Positions 51,932 to 64,000 of a DNA stretch of 64,000 nt are shown here, piece by piece. Within the stretch, counting starts at the first letter, position 1, and each line of letters begins with the position of its first letter. Under the pieces are notes generated by a model. It had not been told where the DNA came from and searched no databases. It was given only the letters and a program-made list of their open reading frames with translations. Made by a program: the position numbers and the translations under genes. The DNA is from Nocardia sp. NBC_01730 (GTDB taxonomy: Bacteria; Actinomycetota; Actinomycetes; Mycobacteriales; Mycobacteriaceae): the NCBI RefSeq assembly GCF_035920445.1, contig NZ_CP109162.1, positions 2,356,001 to 2,420,000 on the forward strand. Direction: 5' to 3'.

Positions 51932-53242
51932 ATGTCCAACAGAATTCCGCTGCACGTACTCGTCGCAGGTGGCGGCATCGGCGGCCTCGCCCTTGCCAAC
52001 GGGCTGCGCAAGGCCGGTGTCAGCGTCACGGTCTACGAGCGCGATCGGCATCGGACCGACCGGGTCCAGGGATTCCGCATCCACATCAATCCACCTGGCA
52101 GCCGCGCGCTGCAGGAGCTCCTCTCACCGGAGCTGTTCCGAGCCTTCATCGACAATTCGGGCAAGGGCGGCAACGGATTCGGCTTCGTCACCGAGCAGAT
52201 GAAGGAGCTCGTCAGCCTCGACCCCGAGACTGCCGTCGCTCCGGGCAAGGGCAGGCACTACGGCATCAGCCGGATCACCTTGCGACAGATCCTGCTCGCC
52301 GAACTGGACGACCTCGTGCATTACGGCACGGCCGTCACCGGATACCGGCAGCTCCCCGACGGCCGGGTCGAGGCCCACTTCGCCGACGGCACTTCTGCAA
52401 TCGGTGATGTATTGGTCGGCGCCGACGGCGGAACCTCTCGTGTGCGGGCACAGCTGCTGCCGCATGCCGATCGGGTGGACACCGGAATCGTCACTGTGGC
52501 CGGCAAATTCGCGCTCACTGCGGAGAGCCGGGCGAAAATCGCGCCCGAGTTCTTGAATTCGCCGCTGTCTGTCATGCCCCCGAAGAGCTTCGGTATGTTC
52601 ATCGCTCCACACGAATTCGAGCAGCCGACTGCCGAGCGTGTCGGCGGGAACGACGGTGCCGCCGAGTTGGTCCCCGGCGTTCTCTTCGACAACACTCAGC
52701 CCTACGTGTTCTGGGCGTTCGCCGCCAAACGCGCGGACTACGCCACCGACCGTGAGCTGGAATCACTCAGCGCGCGGGAACTGCACGAGCTCGTCGACCG
52801 GATGATCGCGGGTTGGTCGCCACAGTTGCGCCGGCTGGTCGGCGAATCCGCCACCGACACGGTGACCCTCATCCCGATCCGCACCTCGGTTCCGGTCGAG
52901 CCGTGGGAGACCACTGCGGTCACCCTGCTCGGCGACGCGGTGCACAGCATGACCCCGTTCCGCGGTATCGGCGCCAATGTCGCACTGCGCGATGCCCGGC
53001 TGCTGTGCGCGAACCTCGTCGCCGCCGACCGTGGCGAGCTGCCGGTGCTCCAGGCCATCCATGGATACGAGGCGCAGATGATCGACTACGGATTCGCAGC
53101 GGTGCGCGCTTCGCTCACCACCGCCAATCAGACGGTGTCCGACAGTCGCGTCGCGCGGGCCATGGCGAAGACGGTGTTCCGCGTCGCCCGATCGGTTCCG
53201 GCGCTGAAACGAAGGATGTTCGCCGAGCTGGGCGCCGACTGA
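51932..53242 (+). CDS. FAD-dependent monooxygenase
   Basis: A 436-residue group A flavin monooxygenase. It has the FAD-binding GxGxxG (VAGGGIGGLALANGL, residues 11-25), the DG motif (VGADGGTSRVR) and the GD motif (LLGDAVHSMTPFRGIGANVAL). The family hydroxylates aromatic compounds, polyketides or antibiotics such as tetracyclines and rifamycins using NAD(P)H and O2. AAAGGGAAAG precedes the ATG. Control by the adjacent MarR protein suggests a detoxification or resistance role. Substrate unknown. Confidence 0.92.
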   Translation: MSNRIPLHVLVAGGGIGGLALANGLRKAGVSVTVYERDRHRTDRVQGFRIHINPPGSRALQELLSPELFRAFIDNSGKGGNGFGFVTEQMKELVSLDPETAVAPGKGRHYGISRITLRQILLAELDDLVHYGTAVTGYRQLPDGRVEAHFADGTSAIGDVLVGADGGTSRVRAQLLPHADRVDTGIVTVAGKFALTAESRAKIAPEFLNSPLSVMPPKSFGMFIAPHEFEQPTAERVGGNDGAAELVPGVLFDNTQPYVFWAFAAKRADYATDRELESLSARELHELVDRMIAGWSPQLRRLVGESATDTVTLIPIRTSVPVEPWETTAVTLLGDAVHSMTPFRGIGANVALRDARLLCANLVAADRGELPVLQAIHGYEAQMIDYGFAAVRASLTTANQTVSDSRVARAMAKTVFRVARSVPALKRRMFAELGAD

Positions 53243-53503
53243 CGGTCTCCGTATCGAGGGATCGGCCGCGAGAAGCCGGGGGAACGCCGCTGCCGAATCA
53301 GGTGAATCTCGGGTTCGTCCCGGATGTGCAGTGGCAGGCCCACTCCCAGGTGCCGTCCCGGCGGCGTGTCTCGCGAGGAGATCGGGCAGAACGGGCAACG
53401 CTCCAGTCACCGAACCCGATACTGGTCGTGTAGGTCTGCTATCTCGGTGCGCTGTACAAGCTGTCCGGGACGCAACACAATACGAATCAAGGGGGGTCCC
53501 GCG

Positions 53504-54502
53504 ATGACCAAGATCAAGAATCTGAATCCGCTCCGGATGGCCGACATCGGCGGCTCGGATCTATTTATCCCGTTCAGGATGCCGAGTGGTGACATCGGAT
53601 TCGTTTCCGGTGACACGTTCGCGGGCACCGAGCCCGCGGTAGGCGGACCGAACTGGCGTTCGCCGATGTTGCTGCGAAGCAACACCCACGACATGGCCGA
53701 ACCGATCGAGTTCCAATCGGCCGCACGTGGCGCTCGACAGTTGTGGGATTACGTCCACGACAATCCGGAATTCTCGACCGTATTGCCCTGTGATGCGATA
53801 ACCATCGGTAGCCGAATCTATTTGTGGGTGATGGTGACTCAGGGCCTTGGGAACGAGCGGTGGTGTGAGATCCACTATTCCGATGACAACGGGGAGAACT
53901 GGACCGACACCGCAATTCGGTGGTCGACCAGTGTGTTCGGTGGCAAACGCACCATGATTTCCTGGGAGCGCGGTGGTGACGGTTACGTCTATATCATCTC
54001 CACCGGAGGGCTCGCCCGCAACAAGAACATGTTGTTGTGGCGGGTGCGCGAGAATCATGCCGACCTCACCAACCCGGCCGCCTGGCAGGGGTGGGGATGG
54101 AACGGCCAGAACTGGGGCTGGGGCCGAGATCCGGGCAGTGATCCGCGACTGGGCATACTGGCCGATGGCACCAGGCTCGGCGAGATCGGGCTTCGCCGGA
54201 TACAGGGGAACTGGGTGATGTCCGGTTTCGACGCGGGCGCTTACAGTTCCTTCGTCAAGGTGGCCGGGAGGATTACCGATAATTGGCGGACGGCCAGGAC
54301 GTACCGGCCGGTCAAGGGGTCGCCGTGGGTGCTGGGCGGCCCGGATATCGTGCCCCGCCTCTACGGCTGTTATGTCCACCCAGACAGCAGGTTCGACGGC
54401 GCATTCTGCATGATCGTGAGCGAATGGGCAGAATCCGGTAACCCCTATCGCGCAATGCAATTTCGAATCTTCGGCATCTGGTCGGCCGTTCCGATCGCCT
54501 AG
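53504..54502 (+). CDS. DUF4185-domain protein
   Basis: A 332-residue protein. The beta-propeller-like DUF4185 fold is seen from repeats such as DIGFVSGDTFAG, WCEIHYSDDNGENWTDT and MLLWRVRENHADLTNPAAWQ, and the region is rich in Trp and Gly. The start ATG at 53504 follows GGGGGG; a longer frame from 53324 lacks support. No signal peptide is seen at this start. Related actinobacterial proteins are often secreted and may bind or cut glycans; function is not known. Confidence 0.85.
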   Translation: MTKIKNLNPLRMADIGGSDLFIPFRMPSGDIGFVSGDTFAGTEPAVGGPNWRSPMLLRSNTHDMAEPIEFQSAARGARQLWDYVHDNPEFSTVLPCDAITIGSRIYLWVMVTQGLGNERWCEIHYSDDNGENWTDTAIRWSTSVFGGKRTMISWERGGDGYVYIISTGGLARNKNMLLWRVRENHADLTNPAAWQGWGWNGQNWGWGRDPGSDPRLGILADGTRLGEIGLRRIQGNWVMSGFDAGAYSSFVKVAGRITDNWRTARTYRPVKGSPWVLGGPDIVPRLYGCYVHPDSRFDGAFCMIVSEWAESGNPYRAMQFRIFGIWSAVPIA

Positions 54503-54539
54503 ACCCATCGGATCCGACCCGGCCCGGGTGACGGCTCTC

Positions 54540-54567
54540 GGGCGGCGCGCCTCCCACCGCGCCGCCC
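54540..54567. terminator. Bidirectional hairpin terminator
   Basis: GGGCGGCGCG (54540-54549) and CGCGCCGCCC (54558-54567) form a perfect 10-bp stem with an 8-base loop, between the convergent DUF4185 and NRPS genes. Confidence 0.65.
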
Positions 54568-54692
54568 TCGACCGGCCCCGAGCCATGGCCTGGGGCATCA
54601 CCGCGATATCTCGCCCCACCGCATCCGTGCCTCAGCCGGGCTCGTGCAGGCGACTGTACCGCCGTTGTCGAGCCGGACTTGCCGGAGAGTTG

Positions 54693-57600
54693 TCAGCATT
54701 CGTTCATGAACCTTTCGAGGATCGGGCAGACGACGGACAGTGCGTACGGGTGGGTCATCTCGAGGTGACGTGCGTCGACGATCGTGTTGTGGATGTCGCC
54801 CGCGATGTAAGGTCTCCACGTCTGTGCCACAGCATCGTGGTCTACGCGGTCTTTTCCTGCGGTGAAGAAAACCAGGTCTCCGTCGAAGACTTCCGGCCGG
54901 TAATCGTGCGCGATTTCGCTCGCGGTCTCGAAGCTCTTCATCACCCGATCAGCCTGGTCGGCGGTGAACATCCCGGTTCCGGTCACCTGCTCACGAATGA
55001 CGGCCCATGCTTGCTCGGGGGTGGCCGCCGTTACCTCGTCGCCGAGGTCGAACAGTTCCCGCCAGCCGCCGAGCAGGTCGGCCATCAGCTGTCCCGGTGC
55101 GGCCTCGTCCTCGGTGGTGATCGTCGACGCGGCCAGTTCCTCCTCTGAACCGGCGGCGCTGTCCAGCATCGCCAGCATGCCGATCTGCTCACCATCGCGC
55201 TGGAGTCGTACCGCCATGGCATGCGCGATCGCACCGCCCAACGACCATCCGAGCAGGTGATACGGGCCGCTCGGCTGTGCTCGGCGAATCTCGGCCACAT
55301 AGCGTTCGGCCAGTTCGTCCACGGAATCCGCAGGTGGTCCCCCCGCTACCACATGCGGATCCTGCAGGCCATAGATCGGTCGGTCTTTGTGCAGATGTTC
55401 GACCACGCCACCGTAGGACCACGCCAACCCGCCCGCGGGGTGCACGCCGAATACGGCGGGCTTCGGGCCGCTCGCACGCAGCGGAAGCAGCACCTGCAGA
55501 CCGGAGCCGCCCTCCGCGTCGTCGGCTCTGACCGCCAACGCCTTCGGCGTCGCATCGTCGAACATCCACGGCAATGCGATCGTCACACCGCGAGCACGGA
55601 GCTCGGTCACCACCATCGTGGCCAGCAGCGAATTGCCGCCCAAGTCGAAGAACCCGTCCGATGCTCCGACCCGCCGGACTCCCAGGACCTGCGCGTAAAC
55701 CTCGCTGATCACTTTCTCCGTATGGGTCCGCGGCGCGACGAACTCATTCGCCGGTACGTCGAAATCGGGAGCAGGCAATGCCTTTCGGTCGAGCTTGCCG
55801 TTGACCGTCAACGGCAGTTCAGGCAAGACCATGATCGCCGACGGCACCATGTAGCTCGTCAACACCCGAGCAGCGGTCTCCCGGACCTCGCCCGGATCGA
55901 TCTGCTGACCGTCGACGCCCACGACATAACCGATCAGCTGATCCACGCCACGATCGTGACGATGCACTGCCACCGCCGCCCGCGTCACGAGCGGATGCCG
56001 GAGCAGCGCCGACTCCACCTCGCCCATCTCGATCCGAAAACCGCGCAACTGCACCTGCGCGTCGGCCCGGCCGACGTACATCAACTCCAGCCCGGTCGCG
56101 GTCTTCCGCCACCGACCGACATCCCCCGACCGATACAACCGGACCCCATCCGGATCGAACGGGTTCGCCACGAATCGGCCCGCCGTCAACGCCGGAGCTC
56201 CCAGGTACCCACGCGAGAGTTGGCCACCTGCCACATAGATTTCCCCATCGACGCCGATCGGCACCGGATGCAGCCGGTCGTCGAGCACATACACCCGCAA
56301 TCCCGGCAGCGGCGATCCGATCCCGGCCACGCCCGCCGCACCGACCTCGCAGAATGTCACATGCACAGTCGTCTCGGTGATCCCGTACATGTTCACCAAT
56401 CGCGGCGATTTCGGCTCGTGCGCCGCGAACCAGCCGGTCAACCGCGACGCATCCAACGCTTCCCCACCGAAAACGACATATCGCAAGGCGAGATCACCAG
56501 CGAGGCAATCGGATTCCCGATACACCCGCTCCGCTTCGGCGAACCCGTAGAACGCCGACGGGGTCTGGCTCAACACCGTCACGCGCTCCCGCGCCACGAC
56601 GTCCACCAATGCCTCCGGCGACCTCGACGTGTCGTAATCGACAACGACCAGCCTGCCGCCGGACAGCAATGCACCCCAGATTTCCCAGACCGTGAAATCG
56701 AAGGCGTACGAATGGAACATCGTCCACACGTCATCGGGGCCTACGTCGAATCGCTCGGCCGCGTTGGTGAACAATGTGACCACTTCCCGATGGCTCACCG
56801 CCACCCCCTTGGGGCGGCCCGTGGACCCGGAGGTGTAGATCACGTAGGCGACGTTGTCCGGCCGCACGCCCGACACCACCGGGCCGGAACCACTTGCGAC
56901 GGCGTCCACGCAATCGTCGACGAGCACCACCGGCGCCGCGTACTCCGGTACCGAGGACAGCATGTCTGCCGACGTCAACACGGCTGCCGGACCTGCGTCG
57001 TCGAGCATGAACCGCAATCGCTCCTGCGGATACGCCACATCCAGCGGCAGATAACCCGCGCCTGCTCGCAGCACTCCGAGCAGGCCCACGATCAGCTCGA
57101 TCGACCGCGGCAAGGCCACTGCCACCAGCGACTCCGGTCCCACGCCGTGCTCGGTCAGTCGAGCGGCCACCACGGCGGAGCGCTGATCCAGCTCCGCGTA
57201 GGTCAGCTGCGAATTGCCATGAGTCACCGCAACCGCATTCGGCCGTGCGACCGCGCGGGCGGCGAACAGCTCCGCGAGCGTCGCGTCCGTGACCGCGACG
57301 CCGACGTCCCCGGCCGCGTCCAGCAATTCGCCCCGCTGCACCGGATCCACGATCTCGATATCGCCGACCACGACTTGCGGATTCGCGGTCACCTCCGCCA
57401 GGATCCGCACGTACGCATGCGCGAACCGACTAATCGTCTCCTCGACGAAGAGGTCGGTCGCAAAGGTCAGTCGCCCCACCATGCCGGCCGGACGCCCCTG
57501 CTCGGTGAACCTTTCGACAAGCTTCACGCTCAGGTCCGCCTGCGCCTGGTCGAAACCGTTCTCGACGGGCTCGACGGTGAGCCCCGGCAGCTCCAACGCG

Positions 57601-60600
57601 GCTTTGCTCAGATTCTGGACGTCGAGAATCACCTGATACACCGGAAGATGCGCGGTGGATCGTGGCGGATTCAGTGCCTCGACGATCTGCTCGAAGGGCA
57701 CATCCGCATGTGCGAACGCGGCCAGGTCCGTCTCACGCGTCGCGGCGAGCAATTCGACGAACGGCTGCTGCGACTGTACCCGCGACCGCAACACGACCGT
57801 ATTGACGAACATGCCGATCAGATCGTCGAGTTCACGTTCCCCGCGGCCGGCCACCGGTGTGCCCACCGCGACGTCGTCGACGCCTGCCAGCCTGGACAGC
57901 AGGACGGTCAACGCGGCATGCAGGACCATGAACACCGTCGCGTTCGCCTCGCGCGCGACCGCGTCCATTCGCGCCCGCAACCGGGCGGGGATCTCGAACT
58001 CGACCGCAGCGCCGCGCATGGACGCGACCGGCGGTCGGGGCAGGTCGGTCGGCAACTCGAGCAACTCGGCCAGCCCGCCGAGCGTGTCCTTCCAGAATCG
58101 CAACTGTCGGGACATTACCGAGTCGGGATCGCGCTCATCGCCGAGCACCTCGCGCTGCCACAACGAGTAGTCCGCGTACTGGACCGGAAGGACAGGCCAC
58201 ATCGGCTCTGTCCCTTCCTTACTCGCCTGGTAGGCCGCTGCCACGTCCCGCGCCAGCGGCATCATCGACTGTCCGTCGGCGCAGATGTGATGCACAGTGA
58301 TCACCAAAACGTGATCACGGGCACCGAGGGCGAACACCTCGACACACAACGGAGGCGCCTGTGTCACATCGAAGCTCGCCGAGACCGCGGCAATGGCCCG
58401 CTCCATGACATGCTCTTCGTCAACCTCGACCGGAGTCAGTACGGGTGCGACCTCTTCGACAGGCACCACGACTTGATGAGGCGTTCCGTCGGTCATCGGG
58501 AACTTGGTGCGAAGCGACTCGTGCCGGTCGATGACCAGTTCGCACGCCTGCCGCAGCGCGTCGATATCGAGCTCGCCCCTGAGCCGAATCACCAGCGGGA
58601 TGTTGTACGCACCGACCGAGGTGTCGAACTGATTGAGGAACCACATCCGCTGCTGTGCAGGCGAAAGCGGCACAAGAGCAGGCCGAATTCGCGGTGTCAG
58701 CGGTACCCGAACGCTCCGATCGAAAGTGGCCAGACGCGCGGCGAGCTCGGCGACAGTCGACGCTTCGAACAGGTCCCGGACGCCGATGCTCACTTCGAGT
58801 GCCGTGCCCAACTGGGCAGTTGCCCGAGTTGCCGACAGCGAATTGCCACCGAGGTCGAAGAAGCTGTCCGTTGCTCCTATTCTTTCGATGCCCAAGACGT
58901 TCCCGAACACTTCCGCGACGCGCCGCTCGGTATCGTCGCGGGGGGCGATCCACTCCCGACCGTCCGAGAATTCCGGCGTGGGAAGCGCCAAGCGGTTGAG
59001 CTTGCCGGTCGTGGTGAGCGGGAGTTCGGCGAGAACCATGAACGCGTCGGGCACCATGTGGCCGGGCAACCGCAACCGTGCGGTAACTCTGACGTCGCTC
59101 GGATCCACATCCTCGTCGCTGACGAGGTAGCCGACGAGCCGGTCGATGCCGCGCTCGTCCTTCCGCAACACGACGACCGCGTGCTCTACTCCGGGGTGTC
59201 CGGCGAGAACCGTCTCGATTTCGCCGAGTTCGATCCGTTGACCGCGAATTTTGACTTGGAAGTCGGTGCGGCCGAGGTATTCGAGGGTGTGATCGGCGGT
59301 CCAGCGTGCCAGGTCACCGGTGCGGTACATCCGCGAGCCCACCGCACCGAACGGATTCGCCACGAACGCCACCGCCGTTGCCACAGGCCGGTTCACATAT
59401 CCACGTGCCAACTGCACACCCGCGACGTACAACTCCCCGACCACCCCGACCGGCACCGGCCGCAACCACGCATCCAGCACAACAGCCTCGACACCACGGA
59501 TCGGACCACCGATGGTGACCGGGTCGCCGACGCGCAACGGGTCACTGATTCCGACCAAGATCGTGGTCTCGGTCGGCCCATACCCATTGAACAACCGCCG
59601 CCCCGGTGCCCACTCCTCGACCGTCTCGGCCGATACCGCCTCCCCACCGGCAACCAGCACCTGCAGCGAATCCAATCCGGCAGGTGACATCGTCGCCAAC
59701 ACACTCGGTGTCACGAACGCGTGCGATATCTGATGCGTGCGAATCAACTCCGCCAGCTCCACGCCGGCGAACACCTCCGCCGGCGGCACCACCAACGATG
59801 CACCATTCGTGTGGGCCCACAGCACCTCGAGAACCATCACGTCGAATCCCGGAGCCGCGACCTGCAGCACCCGCGACCCACTGTCCAGCCGGAAACGGTC
59901 ACGCTGCTCGGCCGCGAAATTGGCCAATCCCTCGTGCGGGACCACCACGCCCTTCGGCGTCCCCGTCGACCCCGAGGTGTAGATCACGTACGCGGCATCC
60001 TGAACATCCAGCGCACGCACGCGATCCGGATCGGTAACCACCTCCGCCGATCGCGATGCGATCGACGCCTCGGCGTACGGATCATCGAGAACCATCAGCC
60101 GGACCCGGTCAGGAAGCAGGTTCCGCCATGCGTCGACCGTGATCGCTACCCGCACATCGGAGTCCACGACCATGTGCGCGACCCGCTCGGCCGGGTTCCG
60201 AGGATCGACCGGCACCAACCCAGCGCCCGCCTTGGCCACGGCCCACACCCCGACCACGAACTCCACCGAACGCGCCATCGCCAACGCGACCTGATCTCCC
60301 GGGCCCACACCCCAACCGATCAACTCGCGCGCCACCCGGTTCGACCACTCGTCCAACTCGGCGTAGGACACCGTGCGCTCACCCGAAACCAATGCCACCG
60401 CAGCAGGGTTCACATCCACGCCGGCAGACAGCAACTCCGGCAGCACTCGCGGCGCCTCGGCGCTACCACCCGAGGCCGGCACCAATTCACACTGCTCATC
60501 AGCCGACAACAGATCGACCGCACCGAGCCGCACTCGCGGATCGATCGTGATAGCGCGCAGGACGGTTTCGACGCGGGCGGCAAGACCGGACGCCGTCACA

Positions 60601-63600
60601 GCATCGATACGGGACTGCTGGTAGCGGATTCGGACGTGCAACTCGTCGGTCTGGTGCGCCTGAACGGTGATCGGGTAATGCGCGGCGTCACTTCCTTCCG
60701 CCGAGACCACCCGCATACCGTCGATGTCGGCGTCGCCGAGGCCGCTGCTGTCGACCGGATACGACTCGAAGACGACCAGTGTGTCGAACAACTGTCCAGC
60801 GCCCACGGCCGACATGATCTGTGACAGTTCGACGTAGTGATGGTCGAGCAGACGGGTGTTGTCCGCCTGCAATCGGTTCAGCGCGTCCTCGATGGTCCAG
60901 TCCCGGCACACGTTCACGCCGATCGGAACCGTGTTGATGAACAGGCCGATCATGGACTCCACGCCCGGCAGCTCGGCCGGACGCCCGGAGACCGTGCTAC
61001 CGAACACCACGCGTTCGACGCCGAGCAGGTTCCCCAGGACCACCGCCCAGGCGAACTGCACAATCGTCGCCATCGTCACCGCTTGTGCCCGAGCGAACTC
61101 CACCAACTCGGCCGTGCCGGCGCGATCGAGAACGATCGCGAGATCGATCGGTATGTCTACCGTCGTCTCCGTGCGCGAGTCGGCGACCAGCGTGGGTTCG
61201 GTGAAATCGCGCAGCACGTCTCGCCAGGCTTCGATGCCGGTGGACCACTCGCGCCGATCCAGCCAATCCAGGTAATCGCGGTAGGACGCCACAGCCGGCA
61301 ACAGATCCGCCTTGGTGTCCACCGCGTACAGGCCGATCAGCTCACGCCACAGCAAAGGCAATGACCAGCCGTCCAGCAAGAGGTGGTGTGCCGTCAACAC
61401 CAGCCGGAAGTCTTGCGGCGCTACAGCAACGATCAGGAATCGCAACAGCGGCGGATCGGCGGGATCGAATGTGACCGCCCGCTCTGCCACGATCAGCTCG
61501 TCCAGTTCCATCGGGCTGTCGCTCAGATCGACGCTGCGCCAGCGCACGGCGGTGTCGGCGGGAACAATCTGCGCTGGAACGCCGTCGGCCGTACGGGTGA
61601 AGGCGGCGCGCAGGTTGAGATGCCGCCCGAGCAAGGCTGTCGCAGAACGTTCGAGCCGGCTCTCGTCGACTTCGCCGGCCAGGGCGAGTACCGATTGTGC
61701 CGTGTATACGTCGAGTTCGCCTGCGGCGAGTTCGGCGTGGAACAGCAGCCCCGCCTGGAGCGGCGCCAGCGACCATACGTCGGTCAGCGGTCCGTACCGG
61801 TCGGCGAACGCGTCCAGGTCGGGCTGGGTGACATGGACGAGCGGAACATCTGCTCGGGAAAGTCCCCAGTCATCGTTCCCGCGGGCCGCTGTGGCGATCC
61901 CGGTCACGGCGTCCACCCATTCACCCACGAGTTCGGCCACGTCATCATGGTCGAGCAACCGCGAGGCGTAGCCCACGTGCGCCGACAGCTGAGGTCCGGC
62001 CTCGGCGTCCACGATATTCACGTCGATCGTGACGGCGGCTGCCGCAGGCATTTCCGGATCGAATGCGGCCCGCCGGTCGAACTGCTCGTCGGCCGGAATC
62101 CACGCGACGTCCGACAGTGTCGTCAGATCGACGCCGACGCGGCCGAGATTGTTGAAACTGATCTGCGGCTCCGGAGACGCTGCGAGCCGGTCGGCCGTCT
62201 CGGTGTTCAGATAACGCAACAGGCCGTAACCGATTCCCTTGTCTGGGATGTCGCGCAACTGGTCTTTCACAGACTTCACTGCCGCGCGCAGATCCGCGTC
62301 CTCGATTCCGCTCAGGTCGAGCGCAACCGGATACGCGCTGGTGAACCACCCCACAGTGCGTGAGATGTCTGCTCCCTCGGCAATCTGCTCCTCCCGGCCA
62401 TGGCCCTCCAGCAGGACTTTCATGCCCGCATGTGCGACGCCGCGCCGCCTGCGCCAGCGCGTCACCGCCACGGCGAGACCGGCCAGCAGCGCATCGTCGA
62501 CGCTGCCGCGAACAGCGTCGGGCACCGCGGCGAGCAACGCCGAGGTCACCTCCGTCGGGATGGACACCGCCAGATGCCGCACAGTCGACTGGGTGTCGAC
62601 GGCTGGATCCAGCACCGCACGGCCGAACAGCGGATCGGCGGCCGCACTCATCCGATGCCACAGCTGGAACTCGCCCGCGCGACCTGCGGCGGCGGCGGCC
62701 AACGCGTGCGCCCACCGGCGCATGGATGTGCCCTGCGCGGGCAACTCCACCGGCCGCCCCTGCGTGATCTGCTGCCAGGCGGCCACGAAGTCGGGGATCA
62801 GGATCCGCCACGACACCCCGTCGACAGCCAGGTGATGGATCACGATGAGGGCACGGGCATCGGCATCGACACCCGATTCGGGCAGCAGACACACGACCTG
62901 CAGCATCCGGCCCTCGGCCGGATCGAGACGGTCGGATGCCCCGGCCAATGCCGCTTCCACCACGGCGGTGAAACCGTCGCTGCCTGGAACCTCGTCCGCA
63001 CGGAATGTGCGGGTCGACACCGAACCCGCGGCATCGGCGGCGCTTTCGGGCAGCACGTGCAGCCGCCGTTCACGCAGCCTCGAGCGCAGCATGTCATGCC
63101 GTTCGAGCATCGCCTGCACAGTCGCGGTCACGTCCTCGGCTCGCACGTCGCGCGGCAAGCGCACCAGCATCGACTGGGCGAACCGATCGGCGGCCCCGAG
63201 TCGATCGGTGAAGAAGGACACGATCGGCGTCAACGGGATTTCGCCCACACCACCCCCGGGCAGCTCCTCGAGCGACACCCGTTCAGCGGCTTCGGCCACT
63301 CGCGCCAGCCCGCGAACGGTCTTGCGCTCGAAGATGTCCCGAGCAGTCACGATGACACCTGCGGACTTCAGTCGGGAGGCCAACTGGATCGACATGATGG
63401 AATCACCGCCGAGCGCGAAGAACGAGGTGGTCGCGCCGACCGACGTTAATCCGAGTACGTCCGCGAAGACGGTGGCGATGATGCGTTCCCGGTCGGTCGC
63501 CGGCGCGACCACGTCGTCTCCGGCCGTCTCGAAGACAGGTTCCGGCAGCGCTTTTCGATCCACTTTGCCGGTCGAGGACAGCGGCATGCGGTCGAGCACC

Positions 63601-64000
63601 GTGATTGTCGAGGGCACCATGTGCGTGGGCAATACGGCAGCCACATGATCGAGTACGGCGCTCGGTTCGACGACCGTTCCGAGCTCCGGCACGATGTACG
63701 CGGCGAGCACAGGTTGCCCGCCCGGTCCGCTGCGACTCACGGTCACAGCGGTGGCCACCCTCGGATGCGCGAGCAGCGCGGCGTCGATCTCGCCGAGTTC
63801 GATCCGCTGGCCACGAATCTTGACCTGGAAATCGATGCGACCGATGTATTCGAGCGTGCGCTCCGCGGTCCAGCGGACGATGTCGCCGGTGCGGTACATC
63901 CGCGAACCCGGACCGCCGTATGGATTCGCTACGAACGCACCTGCGGTCGTCGCAGGCCGATTCAGATATCCGCGCGCCAACTGGGCACCCGACAGGTGCA
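54693..64000 (-). CDS. Non-ribosomal peptide synthetase, C-terminal part (5' end outside window)
   Basis: More than 3,100 residues are visible; the frame is open at the right edge. Domains in order: end of an A domain (64000-63540; no specificity pocket visible), PCP with GGDSIM (about 63400), E domain (about 63220-61900; [27 protein letters not shown]), C domain (about 61800-60500; HHLLLDGWS), A domain (60450-59000), PCP (GGNSLS, about 58840), C domain (58690-57350; HHICADGQS), A domain (57320-55740), PCP (GGNSLL, about 55630) and thioesterase (55530-54700; GWSLGG). My reading of the pocket residues is about DVLFVGGILK for the first complete A domain (no assignment) and DFWSVGMVHK for the last, which is near the threonine code. 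The product would thus end in a D-residue, an unknown residue and probably Thr or a relative, released by the thioesterase. Confidence 0.95.
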   Translation of the reverse strand, partial: HLSGAQLARGYLNRPATTAGAFVANPYGGPGSRMYRTGDIVRWTAERTLEYIGRIDFQVKIRGQRIELGEIDAALLAHPRVATAVTVSRSGPGGQPVLAAYIVPELGTVVEPSAVLDHVAAVLPTHMVPSTITVLDRMPLSSTGKVDRKALPEPVFETAGDDVVAPATDRERIIATVFADVLGLTSVGATTSFFALGGDSIMSIQLASRLKSAGVIVTARDIFERKTVRGLARVAEAAERVSLEELPGGGVGEIPLTPIVSFFTDRLGAADRFAQSMLVRLPRDVRAEDVTATVQAMLERHDMLRSRLRERRLHVLPESAADAAGSVSTRTFRADEVPGSDGFTAVVEAALAGASDRLDPAEGRMLQVVCLLPESGVDADARALIVIHHLAVDGVSWRILIPDFVAAWQQITQGRPVELPAQGTSMRRWAHALAAAAAGRAGEFQLWHRMSAAADPLFGRAVLDPAVDTQSTVRHLAVSIPTEVTSALLAAVPDAVRGSVDDALLAGLAVAVTRWRRRRGVAHAGMKVLLEGHGREEQIAEGADISRTVGWFTSAYPVALDLSGIEDADLRAAVKSVKDQLRDIPDKGIGYGLLRYLNTETADRLAASPEPQISFNNLGRVGVDLTTLSDVAWIPADEQFDRRAAFDPEMPAAAAVTIDVNIVDAEAGPQLSAHVGYASRLLDHDDVAELVGEWVDAVTGIATAARGNDDWGLSRADVPLVHVTQPDLDAFADRYGPLTDVWSLAPLQAGLLFHAELAAGELDVYTAQSVLALAGEVDESRLERSATALLGRHLNLRAAFTRTADGVPAQIVPADTAVRWRSVDLSDSPMELDELIVAERAVTFDPADPPLLRFLIVAVAPQDFRLVLTAHHLLLDGWSLPLLWRELIGLYAVDTKADLLPAVASYRDYLDWLDRREWSTGIEAWRDVLRDFTEPTLVADSRTETTVDIPIDLAIVLDRAGTAELVEFARAQAVTMATIVQFAWAVVLGNLLGVERVVFGSTVSGRPAELPGVESMIGLFINTVPIGVNVCRDWTIEDALNRLQADNTRLLDHHYVELSQIMSAVGAGQLFDTLVVFESYPVDSSGLGDADIDGMRVVSAEGSDAAHYPITVQAHQTDELHVRIRYQQSRIDAVTASGLAARVETVLRAITIDPRVRLGAVDLLSADEQCELVPASGGSAEAPRVLPELLSAGVDVNPAAVALVSGERTVSYAELDEWSNRVARELIGWGVGPGDQVALAMARSVEFVVGVWAVAKAGAGLVPVDPRNPAERVAHMVVDSDVRVAITVDAWRNLLPDRVRLMVLDDPYAEASIASRSAEVVTDPDRVRALDVQDAAYVIYTSGSTGTPKGVVVPHEGLANFAAEQRDRFRLDSGSRVLQVAAPGFDVMVLEVLWAHTNGASLVVPPAEVFAGVELAELIRTHQISHAFVTPSVLATMSPAGLDSLQVLVAGGEAVSAETVEEWAPGRRLFNGYGPTETTILVGISDPLRVGDPVTIGGPIRGVEAVVLDAWLRPVPVGVVGELYVAGVQLARGYVNRPVATAVAFVANPFGAVGSRMYRTGDLARWTADHTLEYLGRTDFQVKIRGQRIELGEIETVLAGHPGVEHAVVVLRKDERGIDRLVGYLVSDEDVDPSDVRVTARLRLPGHMVPDAFMVLAELPLTTTGKLNRLALPTPEFSDGREWIAPRDDTERRVAEVFGNVLGIERIGATDSFFDLGGNSLSATRATAQLGTALEVSIGVRDLFEASTVAELAARLATFDRSVRVPLTPRIRPALVPLSPAQQRMWFLNQFDTSVGAYNIPLVIRLRGELDIDALRQACELVIDRHESLRTKFPMTDGTPHQVVVPVEEVAPVLTPVEVDEEHVMERAIAAVSASFDVTQAPPLCVEVFALGARDHVLVITVHHICADGQSMMPLARDVAAAYQASKEGTEPMWPVLPVQYADYSLWQREVLGDERDPDSVMSRQLRFWKDTLGGLAELLELPTDLPRPPVASMRGAAVEFEIPARLRARMDAVAREANATVFMVLHAALTVLLSRLAGVDDVAVGTPVAGRGERELDDLIGMFVNTVVLRSRVQSQQPFVELLAATRETDLAAFAHADVPFEQIVEALNPPRSTAHLPVYQVILDVQNLSKAALELPGLTVEPVENGFDQAQADLSVKLVERFTEQGRPAGMVGRLTFATDLFVEETISRFAHAYVRILAEVTANPQVVVGDIEIVDPVQRGELLDAAGDVGVAVTDATLAELFAARAVARPNAVAVTHGNSQLTYAELDQRSAVVAARLTEHGVGPESLVAVALPRSIELIVGLLGVLRAGAGYLPLDVAYPQERLRFMLDDAGPAAVLTSADMLSSVPEYAAPVVLVDDCVDAVASGSGPVVSGVRPDNVAYVIYTSGSTGRPKGVAVSHREVVTLFTNAAERFDVGPDDVWTMFHSYAFDFTVWEIWGALLSGGRLVVVDYDTSRSPEALVDVVARERVTVLSQTPSAFYGFAEAERVYRESDCLAGDLALRYVVFGGEALDASRLTGWFAAHEPKSPRLVNMYGITETTVHVTFCEVGAAGVAGIGSPLPGLRVYVLDDRLHPVPIGVDGEIYVAGGQLSRGYLGAPALTAGRFVANPFDPDGVRLYRSGDVGRWRKTATGLELMYVGRADAQVQLRGFRIEMGEVESALLRHPLVTRAAVAVHRHDRGVDQLIGYVVGVDGQQIDPGEVRETAARVLTSYMVPSAIMVLPELPLTVNGKLDRKALPAPDFDVPANEFVAPRTHTEKVISEVYAQVLGVRRVGASDGFFDLGGNSLLATMVVTELRARGVTIALPWMFDDATPKALAVRADDAEGGSGLQVLLPLRASGPKPAVFGVHPAGGLAWSYGGVVEHLHKDRPIYGLQDPHVVAGGPPADSVDELAERYVAEIRRAQPSGPYHLLGWSLGGAIAHAMAVRLQRDGEQIGMLAMLDSAAGSEEELAASTITTEDEAAPGQLMADLLGGWRELFDLGDEVTAATPEQAWAVIREQVTGTGMFTADQADRVMKSFETASEIAHDYRPEVFDGDLVFFTAGKDRVDHDAVAQTWRPYIAGDIHNTIVDARHLEMTHPYALSVVCPILERFMNEC

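Noticed and set aside
55221..59687. A 1,488-codon plus-strand frame opposite the NRPS
   Set aside because: It is antisense to clear NRPS domains, is rich in Arg/His as expected for a GC-bias shadow frame, and has no domain.

Overview
The window is high-GC actinobacterial DNA, most likely from Nocardia or a close relative in the Mycobacteriales. The evidence is GC-rich codon use with many GTG/TTG starts, a glnX-glnH-pknG locus as in mycobacteria and corynebacteria, an IdeR/DtxR-type iron box, a large non-ribosomal peptide synthetase, and several proteins of mycobacterial/nocardial type. No rRNA, tRNA or CRISPR array was seen.

Layout. 1-2.5 kb: a secreted hypothetical protein and a solitary cytochrome P450 that lacks the usual ExxR motif. 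2.7-8 kb: a divergent LacI regulator and a ribose-type operon (binding protein, permease, single-domain ATPase, ribokinase, RbsD) with three palindromes in the shared promoter region. 8.2-9.6 kb: a PepSY membrane protein behind an iron-box-like site. 9.8-16.9 kb: a compact tetronate operon (L-threonate dehydrogenase, OtnK, OtnC, MFS importer, OtnI, D-erythronate dehydrogenase, GntR/FCD regulator). It appears to carry both the L-threonate and the D-erythronate entry branches, and it sits behind a CRP-type site and a second palindrome. 17-19.5 kb: a CHAP peptidase and a COG4315-type lipoprotein, with a decayed IS21 istB end touching the lipoprotein stop codon. 19.8-23.7 kb: a four-gene exported/membrane operon with a Met/His-rich segment, perhaps for copper handling. 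23.9-29.8 kb: a CAP/SCP protein, a zinc-ribbon hypothetical, an MFS transporter and an orphan VirB6/TrbL-like membrane protein. 30.6-35 kb: an unrecognised HTH protein, a FIST/Mut7-C pair, a small membrane protein, and two decayed gene pieces.

35.2-43.1 kb holds a six-gene minus-strand signalling operon: glnX, glnH, pknG, a PP2C phosphatase, a VWA protein and an FHA protein. The kinase, phosphatase and FHA protein all begin with paired CxxC zinc ribbons, so they may form one complex. The GlnX/GlnH pair would report an extracellular ligand to PknG, PP2C would reverse the phosphorylation, and FHA would read phosphothreonine.

43.5-54.5 kb: a Tat-exported sulfatase, a stand-alone PP2C, an L,D-transpeptidase-like protein, cysteine dioxygenase and rhodanese joined by a chain of ATGA-overlapping micro-ORFs, a minimal Ser/Thr kinase, two small proteins, a MarR-regulated FAD monooxygenase and a DUF4185 protein. 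54.7 kb to the right edge: the 3' part of an NRPS, (A)-PCP-E / C-A-PCP / C-A-PCP-TE, whose 5' end lies outside the window.
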